Origin: Geothrix limicola
GTDB taxonomy: Bacteria > Acidobacteriota > Holophagae > Holophagales > Holophagaceae
Assembly (NCBI RefSeq): GCF_030268085.1
Contig: NZ_BSDE01000003.1
Coordinates: 434,001 to 498,000 of the forward strand
DNA: 64,000 bases
Direction of reading: 5' to 3'
Shown: positions 1 through 10,109 of the stretch, piece by piece
Layout of the letters: each line of letters starts with the position of its first letter
How positions within the stretch are numbered: the first letter of the stretch is position 1
Program-made: the position numbers and the translations under genes
Notes under the pieces: model-generated
What the model was told of the DNA's origin: nothing
Databases searched by the model: none
Seen by the model: only the letters and a program-made list of their open reading frames with translations

Positions 1-1
1 T

Positions 2-547
2 AGCGAGTACCGAATCGAGCAGGCAGGTTCTATCGAGGAATCCGGCAAAGCGAACAAGGCGATGTTGCCGCTGTTCCCGATCATGCTGGCAATGACCCTG
101 TTGATCATCATCCTCCAAGTGCGCTCGATTTCGGCCATGGTCATCGTGTTTTTGACCAGTCCTCTGGGTCTTATCGGCGTGGTGCCGACCCTGATCCTCT
201 TCCAGAAGCCCTTCGGTATCAATGCACTGGTAGGTCTGATCGCGCTTTCGGGGATCCTGATGCGCAACACACTGATTCTGATTGGGCAGATCTCCCACAA
301 TGAACAAGCGGGGCTTGACCCATTCACCGCGGTGGTGGAGGCGACCGTGCAAAGAGCCCGGCCAGTCGTCCTGACCGCGTTGGCCGCGATCCTTGCTTTC
401 ATCCCGCTGACCCATTCGGTGTTCTGGGGAACGCTCGCTTACACCTTGATCGGAGGCACACTCGCCGGAACGATCCTAACTCTGGTGTTCCTGCCAGCCA
501 TGTATGCCATTTGGTACAAGATCAAGCCAGTCCACGTCCATAGCTGA
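2..547 (+). CDS. RND efflux transporter, C-terminal part (truncated by window edge)
   Basis: This is the last 181 residues of an inner-membrane resistance-nodulation-division pump of the AcrB/MexB (HAE1) kind. Such pumps use proton flow to drive drugs or toxic organics out through a periplasmic adaptor and an outer-membrane channel. The frame is already open at base 2, so the start lies outside the window. What is seen are the final transmembrane helices. They include a hydrophobic stretch near MLPLFPIMLAMTLLIII, the GLIALSGILMRNTLILI helix and a last helix ending LVFLPAMYAIWY, all typical of the RND C-terminus. The adaptor and outer-membrane genes would lie upstream. The base composition is lower in GC than the second half of the window, and the next gene starts 43 bases downstream. 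The family call is secure; the substrate cannot be told from this end. Confidence 0.9.
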   Translation, partial: SEYRIEQAGSIEESGKANKAMLPLFPIMLAMTLLIIILQVRSISAMVIVFLTSPLGLIGVVPTLILFQKPFGINALVGLIALSGILMRNTLILIGQISHNEQAGLDPFTAVVEATVQRARPVVLTALAAILAFIPLTHSVFWGTLAYTLIGGTLAGTILTLVFLPAMYAIWYKIKPVHVHS

Positions 548-589
548 TTTGCCATCCATCTCAATCCACCCACGCAGAAAGGAACTGTC

Positions 590-1396
590 ATGTCGAACCC
601 TAAGGTTGTCGTTATTACCGGCGTATCTTCAGGTATCGGACGTATCACGGCGTTTGCCTTGGCCAGGCGGGGTTGTCAGGTATTTGGAACCGTGCGTAAT
701 ACCGCCAACGTCAACCCACTTCCCGGAATTGAACTCATCGAGATGGACGTCCGAGACGAGAAGTCCGTTCAACAAGGAATCCAGGCCATTATTGCTCAGG
801 CCAAGCGCATCGACGTGCTTGTGAATAGCGCAGGTGTGGCTCTTCTGGGAGCGACGGAAGAAACGTCGGTAGCGGAAGCCCAGGCGCTGTTCGACACCAA
901 TGTTTTTGGCATTTTGCGCACAACCCAAGCCGTGCTGCCGCATATGCGCGAGCAGCGTTCCGGCCGCATCGTCAACATCAGCTCGGTGTTGGGCTTTCTT
1001 CCGGCCCCGTACATGGGGCTCTATTCGGCATCGAAGCATGCTGTTGAAGGACTGTCTGAGACCTTGGATCATGAGGTGCGCCAATTCGGAATCCGTGTAG
1101 CGCTCGTCGAACCTTCCTTCACCAAAACGAACCTGGATATCAATGCGCCCCAGGCGGCTTCTAAAATTCAAGCCTACGATAACGAGCGCAACATCGTTTC
1201 CCAGGCCATTCAAAAAAATGTCCATAAAGCTCCAGAGCCCAATGGCGTTGCCGATACAATCGTCGAGGCAGCATTGGGCGCATGGAAAATGCGGCGTACG
1301 CCAAAGGGCGAGGCCACGCTTCTGCGCAGACTGCGCCGCTTCATGCCCGCTGGCCCCGTCGATTCAGGCCTGCGGAAATCATTCGGTCTTAATTAA
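590..1396 (+). CDS. Short-chain dehydrogenase/reductase
   Basis: A 268-residue classical SDR that should oxidise or reduce an alcohol/carbonyl with NAD(P)(H) in the cytoplasm. The N-terminal Rossmann glycine motif TGVSSGIG is at residues 10-17, the NSAG motif at 79-82, a catalytic serine is near 131-132, and the YSASK motif places Tyr145 and Lys149. The length fits classical SDRs. AAGGAAC lies a few bases before the ATG. The gene follows the RND pump by 43 bases and may be co-transcribed with it and with the thioesterase downstream. The substrate cannot be predicted. Codon use resembles the first gene more than the GC-rich half of the window. Confidence 0.9.
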   Translation: MSNPKVVVITGVSSGIGRITAFALARRGCQVFGTVRNTANVNPLPGIELIEMDVRDEKSVQQGIQAIIAQAKRIDVLVNSAGVALLGATEETSVAEAQALFDTNVFGILRTTQAVLPHMREQRSGRIVNISSVLGFLPAPYMGLYSASKHAVEGLSETLDHEVRQFGIRVALVEPSFTKTNLDINAPQAASKIQAYDNERNIVSQAIQKNVHKAPEPNGVADTIVEAALGAWKMRRTPKGEATLLRRLRRFMPAGPVDSGLRKSFGLN

Positions 1397-1484
1397 ATAC
1401 TTGGGAAGTTTGCAAAGAGGCCACAGACCAACCCAAAGCTTTTCGTGTTCGAGAATAATGCGCGCGCCCCATCGAGGAGAACCT

Positions 1485-2030
1485 ATGACCTCTCCAAACA
1501 CAGACTGGACCGCCCAGCAGGAAGCCGCACTGCAACGATCGGTTGCCGGTGGGGGCGGCCCTGGTCTTGCTCGAGTGGAACAACTCATCAACAAGAGCGG
1601 ACGCGCGATTCTCGAAGCCATGATGTCGGGAGAGTTGCCCTATCCACCCATGAACCAAACCATGAACATGACGTTGCTGGAGGTGGATAACGGTCGCGCC
1701 GTCTTTCAAGGCATACCGCAACGAGAACACTACAACCCGTTGGGCACGGTGCATGGCGGGTGGTTTGCAACGCTGCTGGATTCAGCCATGGGCTGCGCTG
1801 TTCAAACCACGCTGCCAGCCGGGCGCTCCTATACGACGGCCGGACTCAACGTGAACATCGTCCGGCCTGCCTCTCATACGACTGGTCCCCTACGCGCGAT
1901 TGGTGCCGTGATTCATGGCGGCCGACAGATCGTCACAGCCGAAGCTCGTATCGAGGACGAGCGTGGCAGGCTGTACGCCCACGCGACCGCAACCTGCTTT
2001 CTCTTCGAGGTTCCAACCGGTTGTGAGTAA
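1485..2030 (+). CDS. PaaI-type hotdog-fold thioesterase
   Basis: A 181-residue protein of the PaaI/YigI hotdog thioesterase family, which hydrolyses acyl-CoA thioesters in the cytoplasm. The diagnostic part is GTVHGGWFATLLDSAMG around residues 87-103, where the HGG turn and the following helix form the family's active-site hairpin. The segment GLNVNIVRPA matches the usual strand after it. The start was placed at the ATG at 1485 because GAGGAGA sits just upstream; the frame is open further upstream, but only as an overlap with the preceding gene region. The first 45 or so residues form a non-conserved leader. The true substrate is unknown; together with the dehydrogenase it suggests some acyl or aromatic metabolism (inference). 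Confidence 0.82.
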   Translation: MTSPNTDWTAQQEAALQRSVAGGGGPGLARVEQLINKSGRAILEAMMSGELPYPPMNQTMNMTLLEVDNGRAVFQGIPQREHYNPLGTVHGGWFATLLDSAMGCAVQTTLPAGRSYTTAGLNVNIVRPASHTTGPLRAIGAVIHGGRQIVTAEARIEDERGRLYAHATATCFLFEVPTGCE

Positions 2031-2489
2031 GTGGCCATTGCGAGCAAGGTCAGCCGATGTGCGTTCGAGATCGATTTTTATTGAACTGGTGTGGGGGCTG
2101 GATGGTGGCACCGAGCGCTCCGATGCTGGACCAAATGGTTATTAAATGAAGTTCAAGATTTTTGATCGCAACATTTGCATGTTCATTGTGGGAATTGCAG
2201 GTTCAATGGTTTCCTGACAGTGTCCTGTCTTATTCCAGGTGCTCGTGCCTCATACGAAATGCATTTGGGCAATTTGAGTTGTTATACAAATGTAATCAAT
2301 ATGGTTAGGCGGCGGCCCCCTTTCTGTGAAACCGAGCCGACTCCTTCGAGATTTGGACAGCGCTGGTTGCCCGCCATTCAGTGGCAGGGAGGTCGGAGAT
2401 CCGACATTCATCCTGCTGCCGGTCTTTCCTTCCACCTCCCAAGAATCGCCCACGGGGCCCGTCGAATCCCCAGGACGTCCAGAACCCGA
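2031..2489. other. Intergenic stretch between convergent genes, no gene recognised
   Basis: About 460 bases between the ends of the thioesterase gene and the AraC-type regulator gene. Part of it (about 2140-2310) is visibly AT-richer than its surroundings. No convincing coding frame, RNA gene or repeat family is seen. The only structure noted is an imperfect hairpin near 2383-2420. It may be a scar of a rearrangement, since gene composition and strand both change here. Confidence 0.5.
2383..2420. terminator. Possible bidirectional terminator hairpin
   Basis: The perfect palindromic core GTCGGA-GA-TCCGAC (2392-2405) is flanked by GGCAGG (2383-2388) and CCTGCTGCC (2412-2420), which can extend the stem imperfectly. 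It lies between two converging genes, where a shared terminator is expected. There is no T-tract, so this is a weak call. Confidence 0.3.
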
Positions 2490-3452
2490 CTAGCTCTCTG
2501 GAACCGTGACATCCACCCCCGCCCGCTGCTGGAGTAGGATGATGTCCTTGGTGGGCGGGTTGCCGAAGAACCGGCCGTATTCCCGGGTGAACTGGGGCAC
2601 GCTCTGGTAGCCGACCTTTCGACCGGCAGAGCCCACGTCCATCCGCAGGATCAACATCAGACGCCTAGCCTCCTGGAGGCGAAGGGCCTTCTGGTACTGC
2701 AGGGGGCTCATCTCCGTGACCGACTTGAAGTGCTGATGGAAGGAGGATGGGCTCATGTGGACGAGGGCGGCCAACCGCTCGACATCGAGGGGCTGGTCGA
2801 AGTTGGACCTCACCCAGGCCACGGCTTGGGAGATGCGATGGACCTTGCTCTTCTCCTGGCCCACCATGGCCAGCTTCACACCAAGCGAGCTGTTGAGCAG
2901 GCGGATGAGGATCTCATCCATGACCAGCGGGGCCAGCAGCTCCGCTTCACCTGGTTGTGAGGCGAGGTCGAGGATGCGGACCACGGCGTTGATCACCCGG
3001 TCATCCACCTGGTCCACGCAGATGGCGTGTCCCTCCCCTTTTGAAGGAAGACCGTTCGGGTAGACCTTCGCCGTCAGTTCCGCGATCCGGGCTGGATCGA
3101 TGTCCAGACGCACGCTGAGGTAGGGATCGTCCAGGCTGGCCTGTGTCACCTGCCCCGTCACGGGCACATCCATGGCATAGACCAACATCCGGGAGGCGTC
3201 GTAGTCGTAGATCTCTTTCCCGAGCATCACCCGTTTTGCACCCTGAGCCACGAGGCACAAAGAGGGCTGGGCGATGGCATGGTTGAAGGTCTTCTGGGCA
3301 CGGGAAGCCCGAGAGATGTGGACACCGGGCACACGAAGATCAAAGGTTCCGTCGATGGGCGCATGAGCCTGGATCAGTCGCGCGAGGCGCTCCAGATCGG
3401 TCAGTTCCTCGATCGTGCCCGCATGCTTGGACCCAGCATTCAGCTTGCTCAT
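2490..3452 (-). CDS. AraC-family transcriptional regulator with AraC_N domain (YqhC-like architecture)
   Basis: A 320-residue transcription factor. The N-terminal half (about 35-190) fits the AraC_N domain (PF06719 type), with the segment around VPGVHISRASRAQKTFNHAI and the later LSVRLDIDPARIAEL. The C-terminal 100 residues are the two helix-turn-helix AraC DNA-binding domain (LAALVHMSPSSFHQHFK, then KVGYQSVPQFTREYGRFFG). The start at 3452 was chosen because AAGGA precedes it by about eight bases; the frame is open upstream, but that extra protein has no family character. E. coli YqhC, with the same architecture, activates an alcohol dehydrogenase and an aldo-keto reductase gene in response to aldehydes. 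Here the same enzyme types lie just upstream on the same strand, so control of that operon is a reasonable inference. Confidence 0.88.
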   Translation of the reverse strand: MSKLNAGSKHAGTIEELTDLERLARLIQAHAPIDGTFDLRVPGVHISRASRAQKTFNHAIAQPSLCLVAQGAKRVMLGKEIYDYDASRMLVYAMDVPVTGQVTQASLDDPYLSVRLDIDPARIAELTAKVYPNGLPSKGEGHAICVDQVDDRVINAVVRILDLASQPGEAELLAPLVMDEILIRLLNSSLGVKLAMVGQEKSKVHRISQAVAWVRSNFDQPLDVERLAALVHMSPSSFHQHFKSVTEMSPLQYQKALRLQEARRLMLILRMDVGSAGRKVGYQSVPQFTREYGRFFGNPPTKDIILLQQRAGVDVTVPES

Positions 3453-3603
3453 CTTCACCGTCCTTAGAACAGCCACATCGAAGGGAGATTCTAGAGCGCT
3501 CGCCGTGACCCATCGCTTCAATCTGTGGGCTCGAACAGCGCCCCTTCCGTAGTCCTCGTGGTCGAGGGGGGTGAGGCGGCCACACGTCTGCCTCGGTCCA
3601 TTC

Positions 3604-3951
3604 TTACCCCGGTTGACCATCGTCCACCGCCAGAACTTCCTTGGCGATCAGGATAGCCGTCATGCTACTGGGCCATCCTGCATAGAAGGCAAGGTGCGTG
3701 ATCACCTCGATCAATTCTTCTCGGGTCATCCCGTGCTCCTGGGCGTATCGCAGATGGAATCGAAGCTGGTCCGGCCGATGGAGGGCGATGAGCGCCGAGA
3801 CGGTTGCCAGGCACCGGTCGCGCTTGGAGAGTTCGGGCCGCTCCCAGACATCTCCGAATAGAACGTCATCCGTGAGCTGGACGAGCATCGGAGCGAAGGA
3901 ACCGAGCATCTGTTGAGCCGGCGTGTTTTTCGAGGTCAATTCCTTTTCCAC
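3604..3951 (-). CDS. Carboxymuconolactone decarboxylase-like protein
   Basis: A 115-residue alpha-helical protein of the carboxymuconolactone decarboxylase (CMD) fold. The family pattern is seen in RDRCLATVSALIALHRP, followed by REELIEVITHLAFYAGWPS, which matches the gamma-CMD branch. There is no CxxC pair, so it is not an AhpD-type peroxidase. The start is a GTG with GAGGAG seven bases upstream. It lies 14 bases after the MFS gene in a five-gene run. Members of this branch linked to aldo-keto reductases are often annotated as decarboxylases without proof; the real reaction here is unknown, and a role in handling a reactive carbonyl or quinone is inference. Confidence 0.85.
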   Translation of the reverse strand: MEKELTSKNTPAQQMLGSFAPMLVQLTDDVLFGDVWERPELSKRDRCLATVSALIALHRPDQLRFHLRYAQEHGMTREELIEVITHLAFYAGWPSSMTAILIAKEVLAVDDGQPG

Positions 3952-3965
3952 GTTTCATCTCCTCA

Positions 3966-5183
3966 TCAGGGAACGAGCGCGGGTTCAGGGTGTTGGATCG
4001 CGGGGTCCTGACCACGCCAAAGGTGAAAGGTCATTCCGGCAGCCCCCAAGGCCAGGAGACCACTCGCCATGAACACGGAGGCGAGCCCTGTCCTTCCGGC
4101 CATCCACCCCAGAGCCGGTGCCGAGACTCCCAGGGATAGATCGAAGAACGCGGTGAACGTTCCCATGGCCGTGCCTCGTGCCCGCTGGGATGTGCGGCGC
4201 ATGACCTCTGCACCGAGCCCCGGGTAGACCAGGGAATACCCGAGTCCGCCCAGGATCACACCAGCCAGCGCCACGCCGGACCAAGGCGCCGACCAGACCA
4301 GGAACAGGCCAAAGGCCTGGATCAGGATGCACACCATGGCGACCCTGGCCCCACCCAACCGGTCCGGCAGGTGCCCCAGCAGACCACGCCCGGCCATGAA
4401 GGCGACGCTCATGGCCGTCAGGCAGAACCACGCGGAGCCCCACCCGCGAGCCACGTAGAGGAGGCTCACGAAGGTGGTCACAGCCCCGAAGCCCACGCCG
4501 CTCAACGACAGGGCCACTCCGGGTTGCCACACCTGCCTCGCCACCTCCACGAAGGGGACATGGTCGCCCTTGACTGCTTCAGCCTTAGGCAGGGACAGGA
4601 CCAGCGGTAGGGTCACCAAGGGGAGCAAGGTGGTCACCCCGGCGATCCCCGTGAAGGTGTAGCCGTGGTAGAGGAGTGTTCCCAGGGGCGCCCCTGCGCC
4701 ATAGGCGGCGTAGATGGCCGTTCCAACCCAGGCGATGGTCCGGCCAGAGTGGCTCGGGCCCAGCAGCCCCATTCCCCAACTGAGGGCACCCGTGATGATG
4801 AAACTCTCCGCCGCACCCAGGAGAAGGCGACCCAGAACAAGGACTCCCAGGCAGACCATGCGTTCCTTGGAGAAGGCCATGGAGAGCAGGTAGAAGCCTC
4901 CTGAGGCGATGGCTAAGGAGAGCCCGAATACCACGGCGTCTCGCCCGCCCCTTTGGTCCGTGAAGCGCCCCGCCAGGAGCCGTGAGAACAGCGCCGCGGC
5001 AAAGGGGGCGCCCGCCACGAGGCCAACCACGAACGTATCAAATCCCAGGTCCTGGTGGATGTGCAGAGGAAGCACAGGCATGGCCAGACCGATGTTCAGG
5101 TAGACCATGAACACGAACGCCATGATCGGCATCAGCACCCGGATCGGTGATTGCGCCAGCCTGCCTGTGTCTTGCGTTCTCAA
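3966..5183 (-). CDS. MFS transporter, drug/sugar-efflux type
   Basis: A 405-residue inner-membrane protein with about twelve hydrophobic helices, typical of the 12-helix major facilitator superfamily. The loop between helices 2 and 3 carries a version of motif A (LLAGRFTDQRGGRDAVV), and the middle of the second half carries its echo (GLLGHLPDRLGGARVA). The overall look is that of proton-driven exporters such as the arabinose/drug efflux (YfcJ/YhhS) group. The start is a TTG preceded by a strong GGAGGGAG, which explains why no ATG is found at the N-terminus. It sits 24 bases after the aldo-keto reductase gene. Export of a toxic metabolite handled by the neighbouring oxidoreductases is the likely role (inference). 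Confidence 0.9.
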   Translation of the reverse strand: MRTQDTGRLAQSPIRVLMPIMAFVFMVYLNIGLAMPVLPLHIHQDLGFDTFVVGLVAGAPFAAALFSRLLAGRFTDQRGGRDAVVFGLSLAIASGGFYLLSMAFSKERMVCLGVLVLGRLLLGAAESFIITGALSWGMGLLGPSHSGRTIAWVGTAIYAAYGAGAPLGTLLYHGYTFTGIAGVTTLLPLVTLPLVLSLPKAEAVKGDHVPFVEVARQVWQPGVALSLSGVGFGAVTTFVSLLYVARGWGSAWFCLTAMSVAFMAGRGLLGHLPDRLGGARVAMVCILIQAFGLFLVWSAPWSGVALAGVILGGLGYSLVYPGLGAEVMRRTSQRARGTAMGTFTAFFDLSLGVSAPALGWMAGRTGLASVFMASGLLALGAAGMTFHLWRGQDPAIQHPEPALVP

Positions 5184-5207
5184 GGGACTCCCTCCTGGGT
5201 GGGCGGG

Positions 5208-6824
<1,617 letters not shown>

Positions 6825-6826
6825 AC

Positions 6827-7882
6827 TCACCCCTTGAGCGTGGCCATGTCGATAACGAAGCGGTACTTCACGTCGCTCTTCAGCAGGCGTTCGTAGGCCG
6901 CGTTGATCCCGTCCATGCGGATGACCTCCACGTCGGAGGTGATGCCATGCTCTCCACAGAAATCGAGCATCTCCTGGGTCTCCCTAGTCCCCCCGATGAG
7001 GGATTCCGCCACGGACTTCCGGCTCAGCACCATGGAGGTCGTGTTGAGGAAGGGATCCAGGGGGCCCAGGTAGCCCACCAACACCAGGGTCCCGTCCGTG
7101 GCCAGGGTCGGCAGGTACGGATTCAGGTCGTGCACGTAGGGGACGGTGTCGATGATGAGGTCGAAGCGGTCCGAGACGGCTGCCATCTGCTCCGTGTCCG
7201 TCGAGAGCACGATGCGGTCCGCCCCCAGCTTGCGGGCATCTGCCTCCTTGCCCTTGGAGCGGGTGAACAGCGTCACCTCCGCACCCAACGCCTTGGCCAG
7301 CTTCAGCCCCATGTGCCCGAGACCGCCAAGGCCAACGACGGCCACCTGGCTGCCCGGGCCGACCTTCCAGTGCCGCAGGGGCGACCAGGTGGTGATGCCG
7401 GCGCAGAGCAGCGGCGCCGCGCCCCTGAGATCCAGCGTCTCCGGGACCTTCAGCACAAACCGTTCAGACACCACGATCCGGTCCGAGTAGCCGCCTTGGG
7501 TGAAGGAGCCATCGTGGCGGTCCTTGCCGCCATAGGTGAAGGTGGAGCCTTCCTTGCAGTACTGCTCTTCCTCATGCTCGCAGGGCTTGCAGTGGCGGCA
7601 GGAATCCACCATGCAGCCCACGCCCACGGGGTCGCCTGCCTTGAACCGAGTGACCTGTGCGCCGACCTCGCGGACCCGGCCGATGATTTCGTGTCCCGGC
7701 ACGATGGGATAGGCGGTCCAGCCCCAGTCGTTCCGGGCGGTGTGCAGGTCCGAGTGACAGACCCCGCAGTAGAGGATGTCGATCACCACGTCGTCCGGTC
7801 GGGGATCCCGGCGTTCGAAGTGGAAGGGGGCCAGATCCGAAGTCGCGCTCTGCGCCGCGTAGCCGATTGCCGTGTGAGCCAT
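6827..7882 (-). CDS. Zinc-dependent NAD(P) alcohol dehydrogenase, YahK/CAD type
   Basis: A 351-residue medium-chain zinc alcohol dehydrogenase of the cinnamyl-alcohol/YahK aldehyde reductase branch, probably reducing aldehydes with NADPH. Catalytic zinc ligands are in CGVCHSDLHTARNDWG and PGHEIIGRV. The structural zinc cysteine cluster is CMVDSCRHCKPCEHEEEQYC, and the coenzyme motif is VVGLGGLGHMGLKLAKA. The start at 7882 has GGAG six bases upstream; another ATG twelve bases earlier lacks a good ribosome site, and the longer upstream open frame is non-coding. This is the first gene of the operon that ends with the AraC-type regulator. It probably starts from the promoter region that also holds the direct and inverted repeats at 7959-7995. 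Confidence 0.93.
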   Translation of the reverse strand: MAHTAIGYAAQSATSDLAPFHFERRDPRPDDVVIDILYCGVCHSDLHTARNDWGWTAYPIVPGHEIIGRVREVGAQVTRFKAGDPVGVGCMVDSCRHCKPCEHEEEQYCKEGSTFTYGGKDRHDGSFTQGGYSDRIVVSERFVLKVPETLDLRGAAPLLCAGITTWSPLRHWKVGPGSQVAVVGLGGLGHMGLKLAKALGAEVTLFTRSKGKEADARKLGADRIVLSTDTEQMAAVSDRFDLIIDTVPYVHDLNPYLPTLATDGTLVLVGYLGPLDPFLNTTSMVLSRKSVAESLIGGTRETQEMLDFCGEHGITSDVEVIRMDGINAAYERLLKSDVKYRFVIDMATLKG

Positions 7883-8331
7883 TGGGTTCTCCATGACCGC
7901 GACCGTGTTTGATCGCGAAGCAGAGAGAAGTCTAGAAAGGCCCGACCACCTGGGCTTGCCTGATCCTATGAATTGCTTTCCTGATCCTGCAATTCGGTGC
8001 CTCGGGAGGATCATCAAGGCGAATGGAGATCCCTCCCCCCATGGGTCGGCATCAGGATCTGCGGCCGCCTGCGTAGGCCAAAGACTTGCGGGGGGCAGGG
8101 CGGATCCGGGGCGCCAATTCGTGCCTACGGCAAGGTCACCCCCCCCATTCTCCTTGTGACGCCATCCGGACTGACCAGCCCAGAACGGAACGGGCCGGAC
8201 CAATTGGAAACCTCAGAACCGGACGGGTGCTCGCCGGGGTTTCGCCCGAAGACTAGGACGAGGACAACCAGCCCGGGCGTCCTCGCCTTGCCCCTCGAGT
8301 GCTTCATCGCGCTCATGTCTGAGAGAAACCC
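7883..8331. other. Divergent intergenic region
   Basis: About 450 bases between the dehydrogenase operon (leftward) and dsbD (rightward). Near the left end it holds the repeat structure at 7959-7995. The rest (8000-8331) contains C- and G-runs but no recognisable gene or RNA motif. GAGAG about seven bases before the dsbD ATG is the likely ribosome site. Confidence 0.55.
7959..7995 (-). promoter_or_regulatory. Candidate operator: 21-bp-period direct repeat overlapping an inverted repeat
   Basis: CCTGATCCT occurs perfectly at 7959-7967 and 7980-7988, exactly 21 bases apart. GAATTGC (7970-7976) and GCAATTC (7989-7995) form a perfect 7-base dyad with 12 bases between the arms. Both lie 77-113 bases upstream of the dehydrogenase start. 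AraC-family activators typically bind two same-orientation half-sites about two helical turns apart, so the direct repeat fits a site for the regulator encoded at the end of this operon. On the - strand TTGCAG and TAGGAT are spaced by 18 bases, giving a weak promoter candidate through the same place. Confidence 0.45.
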
Positions 8332-10092
8332 ATGAGACTCACACGTCTGTTCATGTTCCTGGCCATGTTTGGGACATTCACCGCGTCGGCGTTCGGGTTC
8401 GAGCCTGACCAAGATGTGGCCGTCGCCTTCCAGAAGGGCGCCGTCGTCATCGCCGTTCCCCAGGGTGCCCACATCAAGAAGTCCTTTACGGACGTCACCC
8501 TGGCGTCGGGACCCGGAAGCCTGAAGGTCGGCCCCCTTCCCAAGAGCGACGCCAAAGATGAGCTTGGTGAAGAGGTCTATCACGGAACCATCCGCATCCC
8601 TCTGACGGGCACGGGCCTGAAGGGAGATGTACGCCTGAATGTCCAATTCCAGGCCTGCACCGAAGGGGAAGGTGGGAACTGCTTCCCTCCCACGACGAGG
8701 ACCCTGAGCGTCAAAGCCTCGGACATCCCGGGCTCGGCGAAGGCAGAGATCGCCTCAAGGGAGGTGAAGGGTGAGACCGCAGGAGAGTCGTCGGGGGTTG
8801 GACAACCCTCCGGGACGGTCGCCGTTGTGCCCGTGGACGTGCCCTCATCGACGACCACGTCGACTACGGCGAGCGCGCCGGAGCCTCAGCGGGGGCTCTT
8901 GGTTGCGCTGCTGCTGGTTTTCTTCGCGGGGATGGGTGCCAGCCTGACGCCCTGTGTCTATCCCATGATTCCCATCACGATGGCCATCATCGGGGCAAAG
9001 GGCGGCGGCAAGCTCAAGGGCTTCGCCCTTTCCCTGGTGCTGGTGCTGGGGATGGCCCTGACCTATACCACCCTGGGCGTGGTGGCAGCCAAGAGTGGTG
9101 CGGCCTTTGGAGCCTTTGCCCAGAAGCCGGCCTTCCTCATTCCCGTGTCGGCGCTCTTCGGACTCTTTGCGCTTTCCCTTTTCGGGGCCTTCGAAATCGC
9201 CCTGCCCCAGGGGCTTCAGAGCCGCCTGCAGGGAAGTGGTCCGCGCAAAGGCTATGGAGGCGCCTTCCTCATGGGCATGGTGCTGGGACCCATCTCCGCG
9301 CCGTGCGTCGGCCCCATCATTGGCGCGGTACTGGTGGGTATCGCTCAGCAGGGCAGCGTCGTCCAGGGTGGACTGCAGCTCTTCACCTTCGCGTTGGGCA
9401 TGGGCGTCCTGTTCCTGGTGGTGGGCACCTTCTCGGCCGCCCTTCCCAAGAGCGGCGAATGGCTCACGCGCTTCAAATACATCATGGGCCTCACGGTGCT
9501 TGGCTTCGCAGCCTGGAATGTGCGGCTGATCGTGCCTGAAGCATTGAATCTCGCCATGTGGACCGTCGTGCTGCTGGTGGGCGCAGCGGTGTTCGGCGCT
9601 TTCGGAACCGGCGACGGACTTGTGGCCCAGTTCAGAAAAGGCTTCGCCATTCTCCTTCTCATCCTGGCCCTGGTGCTGGGCATCAAGGCCACGGAGGCGG
9701 GACTGAACCTTCACCTCTTGCCCGCGGGCGGGACTGCTGCCGCGGAGAAAACCGAAAACCCATGGATCAGCCAGGACTATGAAAAGGCGTTGGCGATCGC
9801 CAAGGCCGAGAACAAGCTCGTGCTCTTGGATACCTACGCCGAGTGGTGCGCCCAGTGCAAGGAGTTGAACGAGAAGACCTGGCCGGATTCCCAGGTGAGT
9901 GGCTGGATCAAGGATCATGCGGTGCCCGTGAAGGTGGATGCCGACAAGGTGCGCCCCGATCTCGCCAAGAGCCTTGGCATCCGAAGCTTCCCCACGGTGA
10001 TCCTGCTCGATGCGCAGGGCCATGAGGTACAGCGGAGTCTGGGGTTCCAGAAACCAGCCGGGATGTTGGCCTGGCTCCGTCAATCGCGTTGA
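8332..10092 (+). CDS. dsbD: Thiol:disulfide interchange protein DsbD
   Basis: A 586-residue membrane reductant conduit that carries electrons from cytoplasmic thioredoxin to periplasmic thiol proteins. All three modules are seen. After a signal peptide (ending near residue 22) comes a periplasmic alpha domain with its cysteine pair Cys109 and Cys117. Then follow eight or so membrane helices (about 190-450) holding the paired cysteines Cys208 in LTPCVYP and Cys325 in SAPCVGP. Last is a C-terminal thioredoxin-like gamma domain with WCAQC (Cys506, Cys509). A Ser/Thr-rich linker (about 170-185) separates the alpha domain from the membrane part. It heads a run with a cysteine-synthase-like gene 17 bases downstream and a complete thioredoxin system, which would supply its electrons. 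Confidence 0.96.
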   Translation: MRLTRLFMFLAMFGTFTASAFGFEPDQDVAVAFQKGAVVIAVPQGAHIKKSFTDVTLASGPGSLKVGPLPKSDAKDELGEEVYHGTIRIPLTGTGLKGDVRLNVQFQACTEGEGGNCFPPTTRTLSVKASDIPGSAKAEIASREVKGETAGESSGVGQPSGTVAVVPVDVPSSTTTSTTASAPEPQRGLLVALLLVFFAGMGASLTPCVYPMIPITMAIIGAKGGGKLKGFALSLVLVLGMALTYTTLGVVAAKSGAAFGAFAQKPAFLIPVSALFGLFALSLFGAFEIALPQGLQSRLQGSGPRKGYGGAFLMGMVLGPISAPCVGPIIGAVLVGIAQQGSVVQGGLQLFTFALGMGVLFLVVGTFSAALPKSGEWLTRFKYIMGLTVLGFAAWNVRLIVPEALNLAMWTVVLLVGAAVFGAFGTGDGLVAQFRKGFAILLLILALVLGIKATEAGLNLHLLPAGGTAAAEKTENPWISQDYEKALAIAKAENKLVLLDTYAEWCAQCKELNEKTWPDSQVSGWIKDHAVPVKVDADKVRPDLAKSLGIRSFPTVILLDAQGHEVQRSLGFQKPAGMLAWLRQSR

Positions 10093-10109
10093 GTCTCGAG
10101 GAGACCGCC

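Noticed and set aside
7883-8203. N-terminal extension of the zinc dehydrogenase
   Set aside because: The extension has no homology features and the start at 7882 has a ribosome site and a family-like beginning.
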